The notes: generated by a model from the letters alone, not told the origin. DNA of 64,000 bases from Laspinema palackyanum D2a (GCA_025370845.1 JAMXFF010000018.1:70777-134776), one strand, 5' to 3'; counted from the stretch's first letter, positions 28,798 through 38,360 are shown. Made by a program: numbers and translations.

Positions 28798-30498
28798 ATG
28801 TCAACCCCCCATCGGCGTCAGAAAAATCGGCGAATAGAGAGAAAAAAAGCTGGGTTCAAGATTCTCAAGACAATCATGAAGTGGGGCATCGCTTCCCTTC
28901 CCGTAAAATTTTTTATCCGGAAGTTTCAGCGTTTTTTTGGCACGCCTTCCATGCAACCGGCAGCGTTCCCCCCTAATGAAGAAGAACGCTTACAAGCTCT
29001 CTATCGCTATAGTATTTTAGACAGTGATGCGGAAGACTCATTTGATGACTTAACCGCCTTAGCGGCTTCAATTTGCGGAACTCCCATTGCCTTAGTGAGC
29101 CTGATTGATTCCAATCGTCAATGGTTTAAATCTAAAGTCGGTTTAGACGCCTCCGAAACTCCCAGAAGTGTCTCGTTTTGCGCTCATGCAATTCTGAATC
29201 CCAATGATATTCTCGTTGTTCCGAATGCGTTAGAAGATGAGCGGTTTGTGGGTAATCCCCTAGTTACTTCTAATCCCAATATCCGCTTTTATGCGGGAAC
29301 GCCGGTTGTCACCCCCGATGGATTTCCGCTGGGAACCCTTTGTGTGATTGATACCATCCCGCGCCATCTTACTTCCGAACAATTGGAAGGACTGCGGTTG
29401 TTAGGACGACAGGCGATCGCCCAAATGGAATTACGACTCCAAGTTAAACGATTAGAACGTCAAATTGCTCGACAAAAAGATGCTACAGCCAAACTCCGTG
29501 CGACCGATTCCCAAATTGTCGATTCGTTAGAAAACATGACTGATGCTTTTTTCGCTGTTGATCGCCAATGGCGGTTTAGTTATGCGAATCAAAAAGTTGG
29601 AGAAATTTTACAACGAGACCCCAATAAGCTGCTGGGAAAAATTATCTGGGAAGAATTACCTGAAACCGTGGGTTCTACATTTGAACGAGAGTATCGAAAA
29701 TCTGCCTCGGAACAAGTCAGCGTCACCTTTGAAGACTGTTCTCCCATCACCAATCGCTGCTTTGAAGTGCGGGTCTTTCCATCCTACGAGGGACTCTCTG
29801 TATTTTTTCATGACATTACCCAACGAAAAGAAACTGAAGAGGCACTCTGCCGGGAACAAGAAAAAGTCCAGGAATTACTCTTAAATATTTTACCACCAAC
29901 CATTGCTAAACAGCTTCAGGAACAACCGGGGCTAATTGCAGAAAAATTTGAGGCGGTCACTATTTTATTTGCGGATTTAGTTAAGTTTACGGAACTCTCC
30001 ACCCAGGTTTCTCCCCAAGAATTGGTAACGCTTCTCAACGCCATTGTTTCCACCTTCGATCGCCTCACGGAAAAACATGGATTAGAGAAAATTAAAACCA
30101 TTGGGGATGCCTACCTCGTAGTCGGTGGCGTTCCCCTCTCTCGACCGGATCATGCCGAAGCGATCGCAGAAATGGCCTTGGATATGCAAGAGGCGATCGG
30201 CCAGTTCAACACCGACTATCTCACAAATTTAAGTCTCCGAATTGGCATCAATACCGGACCCGTAGTCGCCGGTGTCATTGGCATCAAAAAATTCACCTAC
30301 GACCTCTGGGGAGATGCTGTAAACACTGCCTCTCGCATGGAATCCCACGGAATAACGGGAAAAATTCAAATCTCCGAAACCACCTATCATTTATTACAAC
30401 ATAAGTATAAAATTGAGGAACGCGGTCTAATCGAAATTAAAGGCAAAGGAGAAATGAAAACCTATTTTCTCACAGGTCGAAATCGGTCTGCTCTTTAA
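28798..30498 (+). CDS. GAF-PAS adenylate cyclase (class III)
   Basis: A 566-residue cyclase. A basic N-terminal stretch (about 1-55) may be a membrane-associated or linker region. A GAF domain (about 60-215) shows ALVSLIDSNRQWFKSKVG and SFCAHAI, the type often annotated as phytochrome-related. A PAS domain (about 240-350) and a short linker lead to the class III catalytic domain: TILFADLVKFTELS (first metal Asp), KIKTIGDAYLVVGG (Lys of the substrate pocket plus the second metal Asp), LWGDAVNTASRME, and the transition-state Asn/Arg in VNTASRM. Lys and Asp at the base-recognition positions favour ATP over GTP. The product would be cAMP, a regulator of motility in several filamentous cyanobacteria. 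No conserved bilin-binding Cys is obvious in the GAF domain. Confidence 0.9.
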   Translation: MSTPHRRQKNRRIERKKAGFKILKTIMKWGIASLPVKFFIRKFQRFFGTPSMQPAAFPPNEEERLQALYRYSILDSDAEDSFDDLTALAASICGTPIALVSLIDSNRQWFKSKVGLDASETPRSVSFCAHAILNPNDILVVPNALEDERFVGNPLVTSNPNIRFYAGTPVVTPDGFPLGTLCVIDTIPRHLTSEQLEGLRLLGRQAIAQMELRLQVKRLERQIARQKDATAKLRATDSQIVDSLENMTDAFFAVDRQWRFSYANQKVGEILQRDPNKLLGKIIWEELPETVGSTFEREYRKSASEQVSVTFEDCSPITNRCFEVRVFPSYEGLSVFFHDITQRKETEEALCREQEKVQELLLNILPPTIAKQLQEQPGLIAEKFEAVTILFADLVKFTELSTQVSPQELVTLLNAIVSTFDRLTEKHGLEKIKTIGDAYLVVGGVPLSRPDHAEAIAEMALDMQEAIGQFNTDYLTNLSLRIGINTGPVVAGVIGIKKFTYDLWGDAVNTASRMESHGITGKIQISETTYHLLQHKYKIEERGLIEIKGKGEMKTYFLTGRNRSAL

Positions 30499-30789
30499 AT
30501 GTTCCTGCATCAGGTTTGCGATCGCCTCCCACCGGAAGCAATTCCCGACCCCATTCAACGCGCCAACAATCAGGGGTTCGTCAATTTTATTCCTTCACTG
30601 CGATCGATTAGCTCACTGCATACAACACAACACTTTATCCTTACTTATGGAAGATTGGAAAAAGAACATTCATCGGCTTTGCAAACAAAAAAGAACAAGA
30701 AAAACCACCCTATCCCTCATAGACAGCCACCTCCATTACCTGAATAGTTTTCAGGGAACCCCCATCCCTGAAAACATTTAACCCATAAG

Positions 30790-30980
30790 GCAACAACCGG
30801 CGGGGGATAAATCGATTGGCGGCCTAACAGCTAAAGTCGTCTAAAGACGACTGAAAACACCACTGTATCAGACTTGCAGTCGGTTTTTAACTGACATCTT
30901 GCCACTGGTGCAAGATCTGAGTTTTAACCGACTTTAGCTGTTAGGCCCCCAACGTTTCAACCCCGGCCCGGTGTCGCAAC
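30790..30980. repeat. MITE-like element, CAACACCCGGCGGGGG family, copy B
   Basis: The left end GGCAACAACCGGCGGGGG (30789-30806) is complementary to the right end CCCCGGCCCGGTGTCGC near 30961. Inside are CGGCCTAACAGCTAAAGTCG (about 30821-30839) and its near complement about 30928-30948, enclosing a further hairpin CTTGCCACTGGTGCAAG. It resembles copies A and C closely enough to be one family. The stretch 30499-30789 before it holds no supported gene. Confidence 0.75.
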
Positions 30981-30989
30981 CTGGGAAAG

Positions 30990-31466
30990 TCACTCGATCG
31001 CCAATGGCATCAGAGCATCCAAATTAAAGTCCCCAACGGGGATTAATTCCGCTTGACGACCCTCTTCCTGATGAGTCAGGACCAGGCGTAAATAATCATC
31101 AGGCTTGTAGGGTAAGCGTTCCGCCCATTCGATCGCCACTAGACCCGGTTCCGTCTCCGTCCCTTCCCAGTAACTCTCCAAATTCAGTCCCGAGACTTCC
31201 CTGGGGTCCAAACGGTAGAGGTCCAAATGATACAGGGGGATGCGCCCTTCCAGATATTCCACAATTAAAGTGAAGGTGGGACTGACAATGGATTCAGCGA
31301 TCGCCAAACCAGACCCAATCCCTTGCACCAGGGTGGTTTTACCCGCACCTAAATCTCCTTCGAGTAAAATGGTAGTCCCTGGAAGGCAGCGTTGTCCGAG
31401 GATGAAGCCTAGAGATTTCGTCGCCTCTGCATCGGGCAACAGGAACTTAAGAATGGATTGACTCAT
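30990..31466 (-). CDS. tsaE: tRNA threonylcarbamoyladenosine biosynthesis ATPase TsaE
   Basis: TsaE is the ATPase that works with TsaD/TsaB to place threonylcarbamoyl groups on A37 of tRNAs reading ANN codons. The 158-residue protein has the P-loop LLEGDLGAGKTTLVQGI, the switch-like VSPTFTLIVEY, and the family segment PLYHLDLYRLDPREV. The Trp-containing VAIEWAERLP is also typical. It is separated from the yvcK gene by about 250 bases on the same strand, and the MITE copy B lies just after its stop codon. Confidence 0.95.
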   Translation of the reverse strand: MSQSILKFLLPDAEATKSLGFILGQRCLPGTTILLEGDLGAGKTTLVQGIGSGLAIAESIVSPTFTLIVEYLEGRIPLYHLDLYRLDPREVSGLNLESYWEGTETEPGLVAIEWAERLPYKPDDYLRLVLTHQEEGRQAELIPVGDFNLDALMPLAIE

Positions 31467-31719
31467 GGATGAAAAAATAAGCGAAGACCAGAACGGGGAA
31501 ATCCGAGAGAAAAGTCTTAAAAATTATAACAGAATGACCGATAAAAAGACGATTAATTGGACTCCCTATTGAGCCGTTAACTCTTGAATAGTTTAGCGGT
31601 TAAATCGCGTGATTGGGTCCAGTTCAGTGCGGTAGCAAAAGGTTAGTAATTTATAAATCTGAACCGGAGAAACGATGTAAGCGAAAGGTGTGTGAGGAGA
31701 CCGAAACAGTGAAAGCGCA

Positions 31720-33117
31720 CTAGCGGGCGGCAGAGAGGATACCCGCAGTGCTTTTAATATGAACGTGAGCATACCAGCGGATCAACACCTGGGCCAAGAG
31801 TTGGTGATCATGACGAACATAACCCGTTTCCCGGTCCTCCTGCATCACATTGGCGAACACCACACTGCGGCCAAGTTCAGTAACGGTGGGGCGATCGACA
31901 TATACGGGATGAGAGTTATCTTGGGAATAGCGAATCAAAGATTGAGCCGAAGGCATTTGCTGTTGTACTAATACAGAACTAAACAGCTTTAATCCACAAG
32001 CGCGATCGATGGCTTTAATATGATCAGCAACAGTGTAGCCATCGGTTTCGCCCGGTTGGGTCATGATATTGCAAACATAAATTTTAGGAACATTGCGCTT
32101 GGCAATTTCTTCGGCAATTTCCGGCACTAATAGATTAGGAATTACGCTGGTATAGAGACTGCCCGGGCCTAAAATAATGAAATCAGCCTCACGAATGGCT
32201 TGTATGGCTTTAGGTAGCGGGGGTGGATTCGCGGGAGTGCAGCCAATTTTGACAATTTTGCCATTGGCTTCCGTAATACTGGATTCTCCCTCAATGCGAC
32301 GACCATCAGCCAATTCTGCCCAGAGATTGACATCACAGAGGGTAGAGGGGAGGACTTGACCCCGGACCGCCAGAACCTTAGAACTCGTGGCGATCGCCCG
32401 TTCCAAATCCCCACTAATATCGCTCATCGCCGTCAGAAACAGATTCCCAAAACTATGGCCCGTCAGACCATTTCCCGCCTTAAATCGGTATTGAAACAGT
32501 TCCGTTAATAACTTTTCCTCATCGGCGAGGGCCGCTAGACAGTTGCGAATATCTCCTGGTGGCAGCACCCCATTTTCCCGGCGCAGCCGTCCCGAGGACC
32601 CGCCATCATCGGCTACGGTGACAATCGCGGTAATGTTAGCACTATAAGTCTTGAGTCCCCGGAGTAGGGTAGAAAGACCCGTGCCACCACCAACCACCAC
32701 AATTTTCGCGCCGCGATTTAACTTACGGTGATGCAGCAAGACATCAATTAACTCATCCTCGGCACCGGGTCTTAACACTTCCGTAATCGAGCCTACAGTG
32801 CGGGTTTGGCCCCAGAGAATAAAGAAAATCCCAAACAGGAGGACAAAGGGACCGCTGATATAGCTGGGAATCACCGTTGCCAGTTGGGTGAGTGTTTTTT
32901 CAATTAACTGAATCGCGAAAAAAATCGGGGTCAGTTTAACCCAGATTGCCAAACCCAGCAGGGTTAATAAGACCCCAACCGCACTTAAGAGCAGCCAGCG
33001 TTTGACGAATAATCCAGGGGCTAACCATTTAAACCAATGGTTAAATCGCATCCCTCGCCGGAACAGGGGGTCCGGCTTGAGGGCATGGAAAGCTTGTTTG
33101 AGTAAACCAATTGACAT
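31720..33117 (-). CDS. yvcK: YvcK/CofD-family protein (gluconeogenesis factor type)
   Basis: A 465-residue protein. The N-terminal 115 residues have two hydrophobic segments ([20 protein letters not shown] and [17 protein letters not shown]), which are typical of the cyanobacterial form but absent from the Bacillus protein. The YvcK domain follows: [46 protein letters not shown], and [14 protein letters not shown]. Members bind UDP-sugars and affect cell-wall and central carbon metabolism; the exact activity is not known. It has no obvious operon partner: tsaE lies 250 bases downstream and the ABC gene is divergent. Confidence 0.9.
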   Translation of the reverse strand: MSIGLLKQAFHALKPDPLFRRGMRFNHWFKWLAPGLFVKRWLLLSAVGVLLTLLGLAIWVKLTPIFFAIQLIEKTLTQLATVIPSYISGPFVLLFGIFFILWGQTRTVGSITEVLRPGAEDELIDVLLHHRKLNRGAKIVVVGGGTGLSTLLRGLKTYSANITAIVTVADDGGSSGRLRRENGVLPPGDIRNCLAALADEEKLLTELFQYRFKAGNGLTGHSFGNLFLTAMSDISGDLERAIATSSKVLAVRGQVLPSTLCDVNLWAELADGRRIEGESSITEANGKIVKIGCTPANPPPLPKAIQAIREADFIILGPGSLYTSVIPNLLVPEIAEEIAKRNVPKIYVCNIMTQPGETDGYTVADHIKAIDRACGLKLFSSVLVQQQMPSAQSLIRYSQDNSHPVYVDRPTVTELGRSVVFANVMQEDRETGYVRHDHQLLAQVLIRWYAHVHIKSTAGILSAAR

Positions 33118-33527
33118 GATTAATTTTAGGAGAGGGGATTAAAAGAGGAGAGAGTCGAAAGTTACACCTTTTTGGTTTTGATTCTAATTGCAAAAGGTCT
33201 GTTCCGAACTCAACCGGACAATAGCCTGTCAGAGATCAGATGTCACCTCCTTGTGCCAAATAGGGGAATATGCTTACCAGGATATCGGGATTGTTCCCGA
33301 ATGGCGAGAGAGCAGGGTCAGAATCGCCCCAGTAGACAGGAGGGAGTCCGGATTAGAATCGAGCAGGGTGAGGCTGTGTCGCGCAACAATCCGCCCGGTT
33401 GAGTTGAAGCTAGAGCTTTCAATCCCTAGGGAGAGAAGCAAAGATGGACTTCCCACCAGCCCGGTGGCTGGACTACTATACTTAACCTTTAGTGACCAGT
33501 CCGCAGAGCGTTACCGTAGTTGAGCCG
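33118..33527. other. Divergent intergenic region between yvcK and the lipid-transport ATPase
   Basis: About 410 bases with no supported gene. It should hold the promoters of both divergent genes. A short palindrome ACCAGCCCGGTGGCTGG is seen near 33455. No clear -10/-35 pair could be assigned. Confidence 0.4.
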
Positions 33528-34310
33528 ATGAGTGAGCCGTTGATTGAATTGAAGGGAGTGTCTAAGTCCTTTGGGCGGAATGTGATTTTAAACGAAGTGG
33601 ATTTATGCATTTACCGCAACGAGGCCCTCTCAATCATTGGACCCTCTGGGACAGGCAAATCAACAATTTTGCGGATTATTGCGGGATTGCTGGAGCCTGA
33701 TGCCGGGGAAGTGTATGTACAGGGAATTCGCCGCGATCGCTGGATGGATGATTTAGCTGATCCCATTGGTATTGGTATGGTCTTTCAGAATGCGGCCCTC
33801 TTTGATTCCTTAAACGTGGATGAAAATGTCGGATTTTTCCTCTACGAACACTCCAAATTATCCCGCAAGCAAATTCGACAACTGGTCACGGAGAAGCTAG
33901 AAATGGTAGGGTTGCCAGGAATCGGCAATAAATACCCAGCCGAACTCTCTGGAGGGATGCGAAAGCGGGTGAGTTTTGCCCGGGCGATTATGGCGAATCC
34001 AGACGACCCCACCGCTAGTCCAGAAGTGTTGCTCTATGATGAACCGACGGCAGGTTTAGATCCGATCGCCTCTACGGTGATTGAAGATTTAATCCGAGAG
34101 TTACAAGCGGCCCGAGGCGGCTGTAGCACCTATGTGATGGTCACGCACCAAGATAGCACCATTCGCCGAACCTCTGACCGCATCGTATTTTTATTTGATG
34201 GGAAAGTGCAATGGCAAGGTGGAATTGAGGAGATTGACACCACAGAGAACCCCTTAGTCCGACAATTTTTCAGTGGCAGCATTACCGGACCGATTCAACT
34301 AGCGGGTTGA
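33528..34310 (+). CDS. ABC transporter ATP-binding protein, MlaF/TGD3 type
   Basis: The ATPase subunit of an Mla/TGD-type lipid transporter. About 260 residues from ATG 33528 (MSEPLIELKGVSKSFG). An in-frame GTG at 33492 would add 12 residues. Walker A is GPSGTGKSTI, the Q-loop is MVFQNAALFDSLNVDENV, the ABC signature is LSGGMRKRVSFARAI, and Walker B is LLYDEPTAGLDP with the switch His in MVTHQD. The MlaF-like features are the LSGGMRKRV signature and the GLDPI sequence. The adjacent MCE-domain gene supports this. The permease (MlaE/TGD1) is not in the window. The likely task is moving lipids between the envelope membranes, with the protein on the cytoplasmic side. Confidence 0.92.
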   Translation: MSEPLIELKGVSKSFGRNVILNEVDLCIYRNEALSIIGPSGTGKSTILRIIAGLLEPDAGEVYVQGIRRDRWMDDLADPIGIGMVFQNAALFDSLNVDENVGFFLYEHSKLSRKQIRQLVTEKLEMVGLPGIGNKYPAELSGGMRKRVSFARAIMANPDDPTASPEVLLYDEPTAGLDPIASTVIEDLIRELQAARGGCSTYVMVTHQDSTIRRTSDRIVFLFDGKVQWQGGIEEIDTTENPLVRQFFSGSITGPIQLAG

Positions 34311-34451
34311 GCATCAGGCGATCGCAAGGCACCATGAAGGTCACAGTGCCGTGGCAGTATGGCATTATCAGAGTCTGGGTAGCACTGCACAGGTGGGAGT
34401 CAAAATCATAGCAACAACGTCAAGAGAGCAACTATCGCAGAAGGAGAATCC

Positions 34452-36155
34452 ATGCGTTCGTCACGAAAGCTGAGAGAAGGATCAATTGGTTTATTACTTT
34501 TGGCCGGTTTAGGATTATTTGGGGGCATTATTTTATGGCTGCGCGGGGTTGGATTAGGCCGCGAAAGCTATACCCTGGTTGTCTCATTCCCTAACGTTGC
34601 TGGGATGCAGGTGGGGGGGCCGGTACGCTACCGGGGAGTCTCCGTGGGCCGGATTGCCAATATTATCCCCGGAACCAATGGAGTCGATGTGGAGCTGATC
34701 GTGGCTCCAGCGACCCTGGTGATTCCTAATGCCGTGTTGATCGAGGCCAATCAGGGGGGGTTAATTGGAGAAACCTGGGTGGATATTAACCCCCTCCAGG
34801 CTTTACCGCCTCAAATTATTAAAACCACGACTCCCCTCGCCTCGGATTGCAATACGGAGTTAATTTTGTGCAATCGTGAGCGTCTTGAGGGACAGATTGG
34901 GGTGAATTTTGACGAACTGATTCGCGGATCGATGCGGTTTACGAATTTATTTTCAGATCCAGCCTTTTTTGCCAATCTCAATGCCTTGGTGAAAAACTCC
35001 ACGGTTGCCACGGCTGAAATTACCCAACTCAGTCGGGAAATCAATGTCTTGACCCAATCGGTAGAACGAGAGTTAGGGATTTTCTCCACTGCCGCGCTGC
35101 AATCGGCTTCGGCCCTGAATACTGCTGCTGGACAAATTGGCAATACGGCGAATCAGGTGGGGGCAATTTCTACCCAACTGGGGAGAACGGTGAATCAATA
35201 TGGGGCGATCGCCGGGGATATCCGGGCCGCCACCAATCAAATTGGGGCCACAGCTAATCAATATGGGGCGATCGCCGGAGATATCCGCACCGCCACCAAT
35301 CAAATTACCGCCATCTCCAATCGCTATGGGGCGATCGCTGGGGACCTCCAACGAACCGTCAATCAAATTGGGGCCGCCGCTGAGGAATATAGAGGAGTTG
35401 CCGGGACCTTTGGGGCCAGTGCCGATCGCATCAGTCTCACCCTCGATCGCGTCGGTGGCACCGTCGAGGGACTCGGCGGCACCGCAGGCGAACTCAACCT
35501 CACCGCTACCGACCTCCGAACCCTGATTGGCAGTGTTAATGAACTCGTCGCCACCAATCGCGGCACCCTCGTCACCACCCTCAACAACATCAACACCACC
35601 AGCGAACAACTGCGAATCAGCGCCCAACAGATTACCCCCCTCGTCGCCGGGGTCCAACAACAGCTCAATCAATTTGAGGATTCTCAACTCTTAGCGAACC
35701 TAGATACCCTCTCCGTCACCGCCAATCAACTCGCCGCCAATGCCTCCGTTGCCGCGAATAATCTCTCCCAACTCACCGATACCGCCATCTCCCCGGCCAA
35801 TCTGCTGTCCTTACAACAAACCCTAGATTCGGCCCGCGCCACGTTCCAAAATGTCCAAAAAATCACCTCGGATTTGGAAGAGTTAACCGGCGATCCCGCT
35901 TTATTTGAGAGTATTCGGAATATTTTGCTGATCCTCGGGGATCTGCTCTCTTCCACCGAACAACTCGAAGAACACGCTCGGTTTGCGATGGCTTTAGCGC
36001 CCCTTTCTCATACCGTCAGCGACCCTTCCTTACAGTCCCAACTCCTCCCCCCTGCTTCCGCAGAACAGAGACCCGAACAGCTTGACCCCGCTGTTCCACC
36101 CCGGACTGCATCCCCAGGCCCTAATCCCGATAAGCTCACCGCACGCAACCGTTGA
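34452..36155 (+). CDS. MCE (MlaD/TGD2-type) lipid-binding protein with long coiled C-terminal region
   Basis: A 567-residue protein. One N-terminal membrane helix (GLLLLAGLGLFGGIILWLRG) anchors it in the inner membrane. The MCE domain follows (about 40-130): YTLVVSFPNVAGMQVGGPVR, YRGVSVGRIANI, and GLIGETWVDINP. The rest is Ala/Asn/Thr/Gln-rich and predicted helical. It contains an in-phase 21-residue repeat (NQYGAIAGDIR-type) encoded by 63-bp units at 35193-35444. In the Mla system the MCE protein binds lipid and hands it to the permease complex; in cyanobacteria and plastids the TGD2 equivalent has a similar long tail. It follows the ATPase gene by 141 bases and is presumably co-transcribed. 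Confidence 0.9.
   Translation: MRSSRKLREGSIGLLLLAGLGLFGGIILWLRGVGLGRESYTLVVSFPNVAGMQVGGPVRYRGVSVGRIANIIPGTNGVDVELIVAPATLVIPNAVLIEANQGGLIGETWVDINPLQALPPQIIKTTTPLASDCNTELILCNRERLEGQIGVNFDELIRGSMRFTNLFSDPAFFANLNALVKNSTVATAEITQLSREINVLTQSVERELGIFSTAALQSASALNTAAGQIGNTANQVGAISTQLGRTVNQYGAIAGDIRAATNQIGATANQYGAIAGDIRTATNQITAISNRYGAIAGDLQRTVNQIGAAAEEYRGVAGTFGASADRISLTLDRVGGTVEGLGGTAGELNLTATDLRTLIGSVNELVATNRGTLVTTLNNINTTSEQLRISAQQITPLVAGVQQQLNQFEDSQLLANLDTLSVTANQLAANASVAANNLSQLTDTAISPANLLSLQQTLDSARATFQNVQKITSDLEELTGDPALFESIRNILLILGDLLSSTEQLEEHARFAMALAPLSHTVSDPSLQSQLLPPASAEQRPEQLDPAVPPRTASPGPNPDKLTARNR
35193..35444 (+). repeat. 63-bp in-frame tandem repeat in the MCE gene
   Basis: Units start at 35193, 35256, 35319 and (diverged) 35382. 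Each encodes a 21-residue block beginning NQYGAIAGDI or NRYGAIAGDL. The first three contain a HIP1-related GGGGCGATCGC. The constant 63-bp period and in-phase position suggest recent duplication within the helical tail. Confidence 0.85.
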
Positions 36156-36199
36156 GTCCCCAAACCCATCCCCGGGAAAACGGGTTAACCACAAAGAAA

Positions 36200-36260
36200 C
36201 CAGTCCCCCTCCTTGAGGCTCAATTGAGCCACTGATGAGGGAGACTGGCCTAAATTTTGA
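36200..36260 (+). terminator. Terminator-like hairpin after the MCE gene
   Basis: CCAGTCCCCCTC (36200-36211) pairs with GAGGGAGACTGG (36237-36248), one C-A mismatch. The loop contains its own palindrome GGCTCAATTGAGCC. CCTAAATTTTG follows. It could serve both the MCE gene and the convergent cyAbrB gene. Confidence 0.6.
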
Positions 36261-36309
36261 GGGAATGTTTAGAAAACTCGACTAAAACAATGGGTTGTTT
36301 TGCAGTTCT

Positions 36310-36735
36310 CTAATCGTCATCTTCTTCATCGAACTCCTCATCGTCTTCGTTGAGCAAGTCATTTTTACTGTTATCGACCTGAATCAGGTGGATGTGCTTG
36401 TAACCCAGTTTAATTTCAAACTCATCACCGGGCTTTAATCCCATTGACTGGGTATAAGTTGAACCAATGACAATTTGTCCGTTTTTGTGGACGCTGACTC
36501 GAAAAGTTGCCTCTCGACCGCGACCATCTTTTGACCCCTCTGGACTCAGGGGAATCCCGCGAGCTTCCAGCACGGCATCATAAAAGTCCGTGAGGTTTAC
36601 CCGGAACTCTTCATTTTTTGACTTGCTGTAGTATCCACAGCGCTTGGCGGTTTCTCGGCGGGGTAAGTGCGAGAGTTCTTTAACTTTTTGAAGCAGCGCC
36701 TTTCCTTTAAGAGGGCTTGTAGCAATTTCACTCAT
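36310..36735 (-). CDS. cyAbrB-type transcriptional regulator
   Basis: A cyanobacterium-specific AbrB-domain DNA-binding regulator of about 141 residues. The start ATG at 36735 (MSEIATSPLKGKALLQKV) matches the usual beginning of the family better than ATG 36744. Characteristic blocks are KVKELSHLPRRETAKRCGYY, RVNLTDFYDAVLEARGIPLS, EGSKDGRGR, VHKNGQIVIGSTYT and GLKPGDEFEIKLGYKHIHL. The very acidic tail (NEDDEEFDEEDDD) is also typical. Family members affect nitrogen, carbon and hydrogenase genes in Synechocystis and Nostoc. The gene is convergent with the MCE gene. The upstream region (36745-36895) is AT-rich and ends in the repeat copy C. Confidence 0.93.
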   Translation of the reverse strand: MSEIATSPLKGKALLQKVKELSHLPRRETAKRCGYYSKSKNEEFRVNLTDFYDAVLEARGIPLSPEGSKDGRGREATFRVSVHKNGQIVIGSTYTQSMGLKPGDEFEIKLGYKHIHLIQVDNSKNDLLNEDDEEFDEEDDD

Positions 36736-36899
36736 TGCTTTCAATGATTATCCTTCCCGATCTAAAAACTGAAAATTCAGCCGCATCATTCAATTTGGCC
36801 TAGTTAAAAATATATCCTCAAATCTGTGATTTTTAACCATAATTTTTTATAAAAAAATTAAACGGCTCAATTTTTAACCCCGGTTCACCGGAATAGACC

Positions 36900-37233
36900 G
36901 GGGTCCCGGCAGGGTCCCGGCAGGGGTTAAAACCCCCGCCTAATAGCTAAAGTCGGTTAAAAACCGACTAAAAACACCACGGTATAAAACTTTAAGTTGG
37001 TTGAAACTGACTTATAGCGGTTCAGTGGACTTATGCGGTACAGACAATTAAAGGAGTGCCTTGCATCGAGCTTCGCTATTGTCGATAGCGAAGCTCGATG
37101 TTAGTGCTTACGCACTGGCTGCGCCTTAAGCGGAGCTATGCCGCAGGCTTTACGCACTCCCAAAACGTACCTCATAACTGTGGGAACCGCTATAAGTGGT
37201 TAGGCGCTTGATTTATCCCCCGTCGGGTGTTGC
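36900..37233. repeat. MITE-like element, CAACACCCGGCGGGGG family, copy C, interrupted
   Basis: Left half: GGCAGGGGTTAAAACCCCCGC, then CTAATAGCTAAAGTCGG, a GGTTAAAAACCGACT hairpin and ACACCACGGTATAAAAC, as in copy B. The right end ATTTATCCCCCGTCGGGTGTTGCC lies at 37210-37233, touching the lpxD stop codon. Between them is the separate element 37010-37197, so this copy was split by a later insertion. Confidence 0.75.
37010..37197. mobile_element. 188-bp MITE-like element with ACTTATAGCGGTTC terminal inverted repeats, nested in copy C
   Basis: Perfect 14-bp terminal inverted repeats: ACTTATAGCGGTTC (37010-37023) and GAACCGCTATAAGT (37184-37197). Inside is a perfect 16-bp stem hairpin (37064-37079 and 37085-37100, loop TGTCG) and a GGAGCTATGCCGCAGG-type repeat. 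No transposase is encoded. CTATAGCGG fragments also occur near 552 and 2019, suggesting further degraded copies. Confidence 0.75.
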
Positions 37234-38283
37234 CTAATTTGACTTGGGGCCCAACAATCGCTGAAGTTGCTTGAGGGATTGATAAATTTCTGGGAGACGG
37301 TTGAAGAGGACGACAGTTTTCAGCCACTGTTTGTTAGGAATCGCTGGAAAACCCGAGACGATCGCCCCGGGAGGAACATCACTGGTAATGCCGGTTTTAG
37401 CGGAGGCGATGACCCCATCTCCCACTGTTACCTGATTGTTAACCCCCACTTGACCGCCTAAAATCACGTTGTTGCCTAACTTGGCCCCACCGGCTAATCC
37501 CACTTGGGCCGCTAAGACACAATTTTTGCCTATTTTGCACCCATGACCAATCTGCACTAAATTATCAATTTTTGTATTCTCCCCAATCCGGGTTTCCCCG
37601 ACTGCGGGACGGTCGATGTTGCTATTACAACCCACCTCTACTCCATCCTCTAGGACGGTGTAGCCGGATTGCTCCATTTTCACCCAACCGGCGCGAGAGG
37701 GCACAAATCCAAACCCTTCAGACCCAATCACGGCCCCCGCATGAATGGTGCAACCCTTGCCGATGCGGGTGCGTTCATGGATGGTGCAATGGCCATGCAA
37801 GACGGTCCCTTCCCCGATTTCAGCATGAGGATAAAGGCTCACGTTGGCATGAATACAGACATTGTTGGCAATTTTGACCCCCTGGGCGATGGAGACAAAG
37901 GCCCCGATCGCCACATTTTCCCCCAAGGTGGCACCTGGGTGAATCGAGGCGGTGGGATGGATGCCTGCGGGGAGTCGAAAGGGTTGATAAAACAAGGCGA
38001 TCGCATGAGCAAATAATAATCGCGGTTCCCGGGTTGCCACCCATACGATTCCGCGATCGCTCGCCTGTTGCTGAAACTGGGGATCCATCGGCAAAATCAA
38101 CGCCGTCGCTGCCGTTTTTGCGATGCGATCGGCAAATTTACCGCCTTCGATATAACTCAGACTCCCGGGAGTTGCCTCGTCTACGGCTGCCACTCCCGTG
38201 ATTTCCGGGTCCTCCCCCCTGAAAACAGCGGGACCCTCCGGCAGATGAATGGCAAGTTTTTGGACAATTTCACTAAATTTCAT
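37234..38283 (-). CDS. lpxD: UDP-3-O-acylglucosamine N-acyltransferase LpxD
   Basis: LpxD adds the second hydroxy fatty acid (on the amine at C2) of the lipid A precursor, using acyl-ACP. The protein is 349 residues from ATG 38283 (MKFSEIVQKLAIHLPEG); ATG 38298 would add five. The N-terminal uridine-binding part (EDPEITGVAAVDEATPGSLS) is followed by a left-handed beta-helix of hexapeptide repeats (GIHPTASIHPGATLGENVAIG and onward), with IHAGAVIGSEGFGFVP and QIGHGCKIG, which includes the catalytic His region. The C-terminal helices end LQRLLGPKSN. It acts in the cytoplasm at the inner membrane. No other lpx gene is adjacent. Confidence 0.95.
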   Translation of the reverse strand: MKFSEIVQKLAIHLPEGPAVFRGEDPEITGVAAVDEATPGSLSYIEGGKFADRIAKTAATALILPMDPQFQQQASDRGIVWVATREPRLLFAHAIALFYQPFRLPAGIHPTASIHPGATLGENVAIGAFVSIAQGVKIANNVCIHANVSLYPHAEIGEGTVLHGHCTIHERTRIGKGCTIHAGAVIGSEGFGFVPSRAGWVKMEQSGYTVLEDGVEVGCNSNIDRPAVGETRIGENTKIDNLVQIGHGCKIGKNCVLAAQVGLAGGAKLGNNVILGGQVGVNNQVTVGDGVIASAKTGITSDVPPGAIVSGFPAIPNKQWLKTVVLFNRLPEIYQSLKQLQRLLGPKSN

Positions 38284-38360
38284 AATCGCGATCGGCACTT
38301 ATGGAAGGTTTGCCCGGGTAATAAAAACCCGCACCCTCAAGGGTGGGGTTCCACAAACAA

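Noticed and set aside
28798..30498. Guanylate cyclase or GGDEF protein
   Set aside because: The substrate-pocket Lys and Asp and the ADLVKFT/WGDAVNTASR motifs are those of class III adenylate cyclases; no GGDEF motif.
30499..30747. 82-codon plus-strand ORF directly after the adenylate cyclase stop codon
   Set aside because: Composition is unlike a protein (His/Lys/Pro-rich ending), no ribosome binding site, no family resemblance; probably read-through spacer.
35073..35687. Long minus-strand ORF inside the MCE gene
   Set aside because: It is the complement of the repetitive tail of the MCE gene, Gly/Asp-rich by reflection of Ala/Asn codons.
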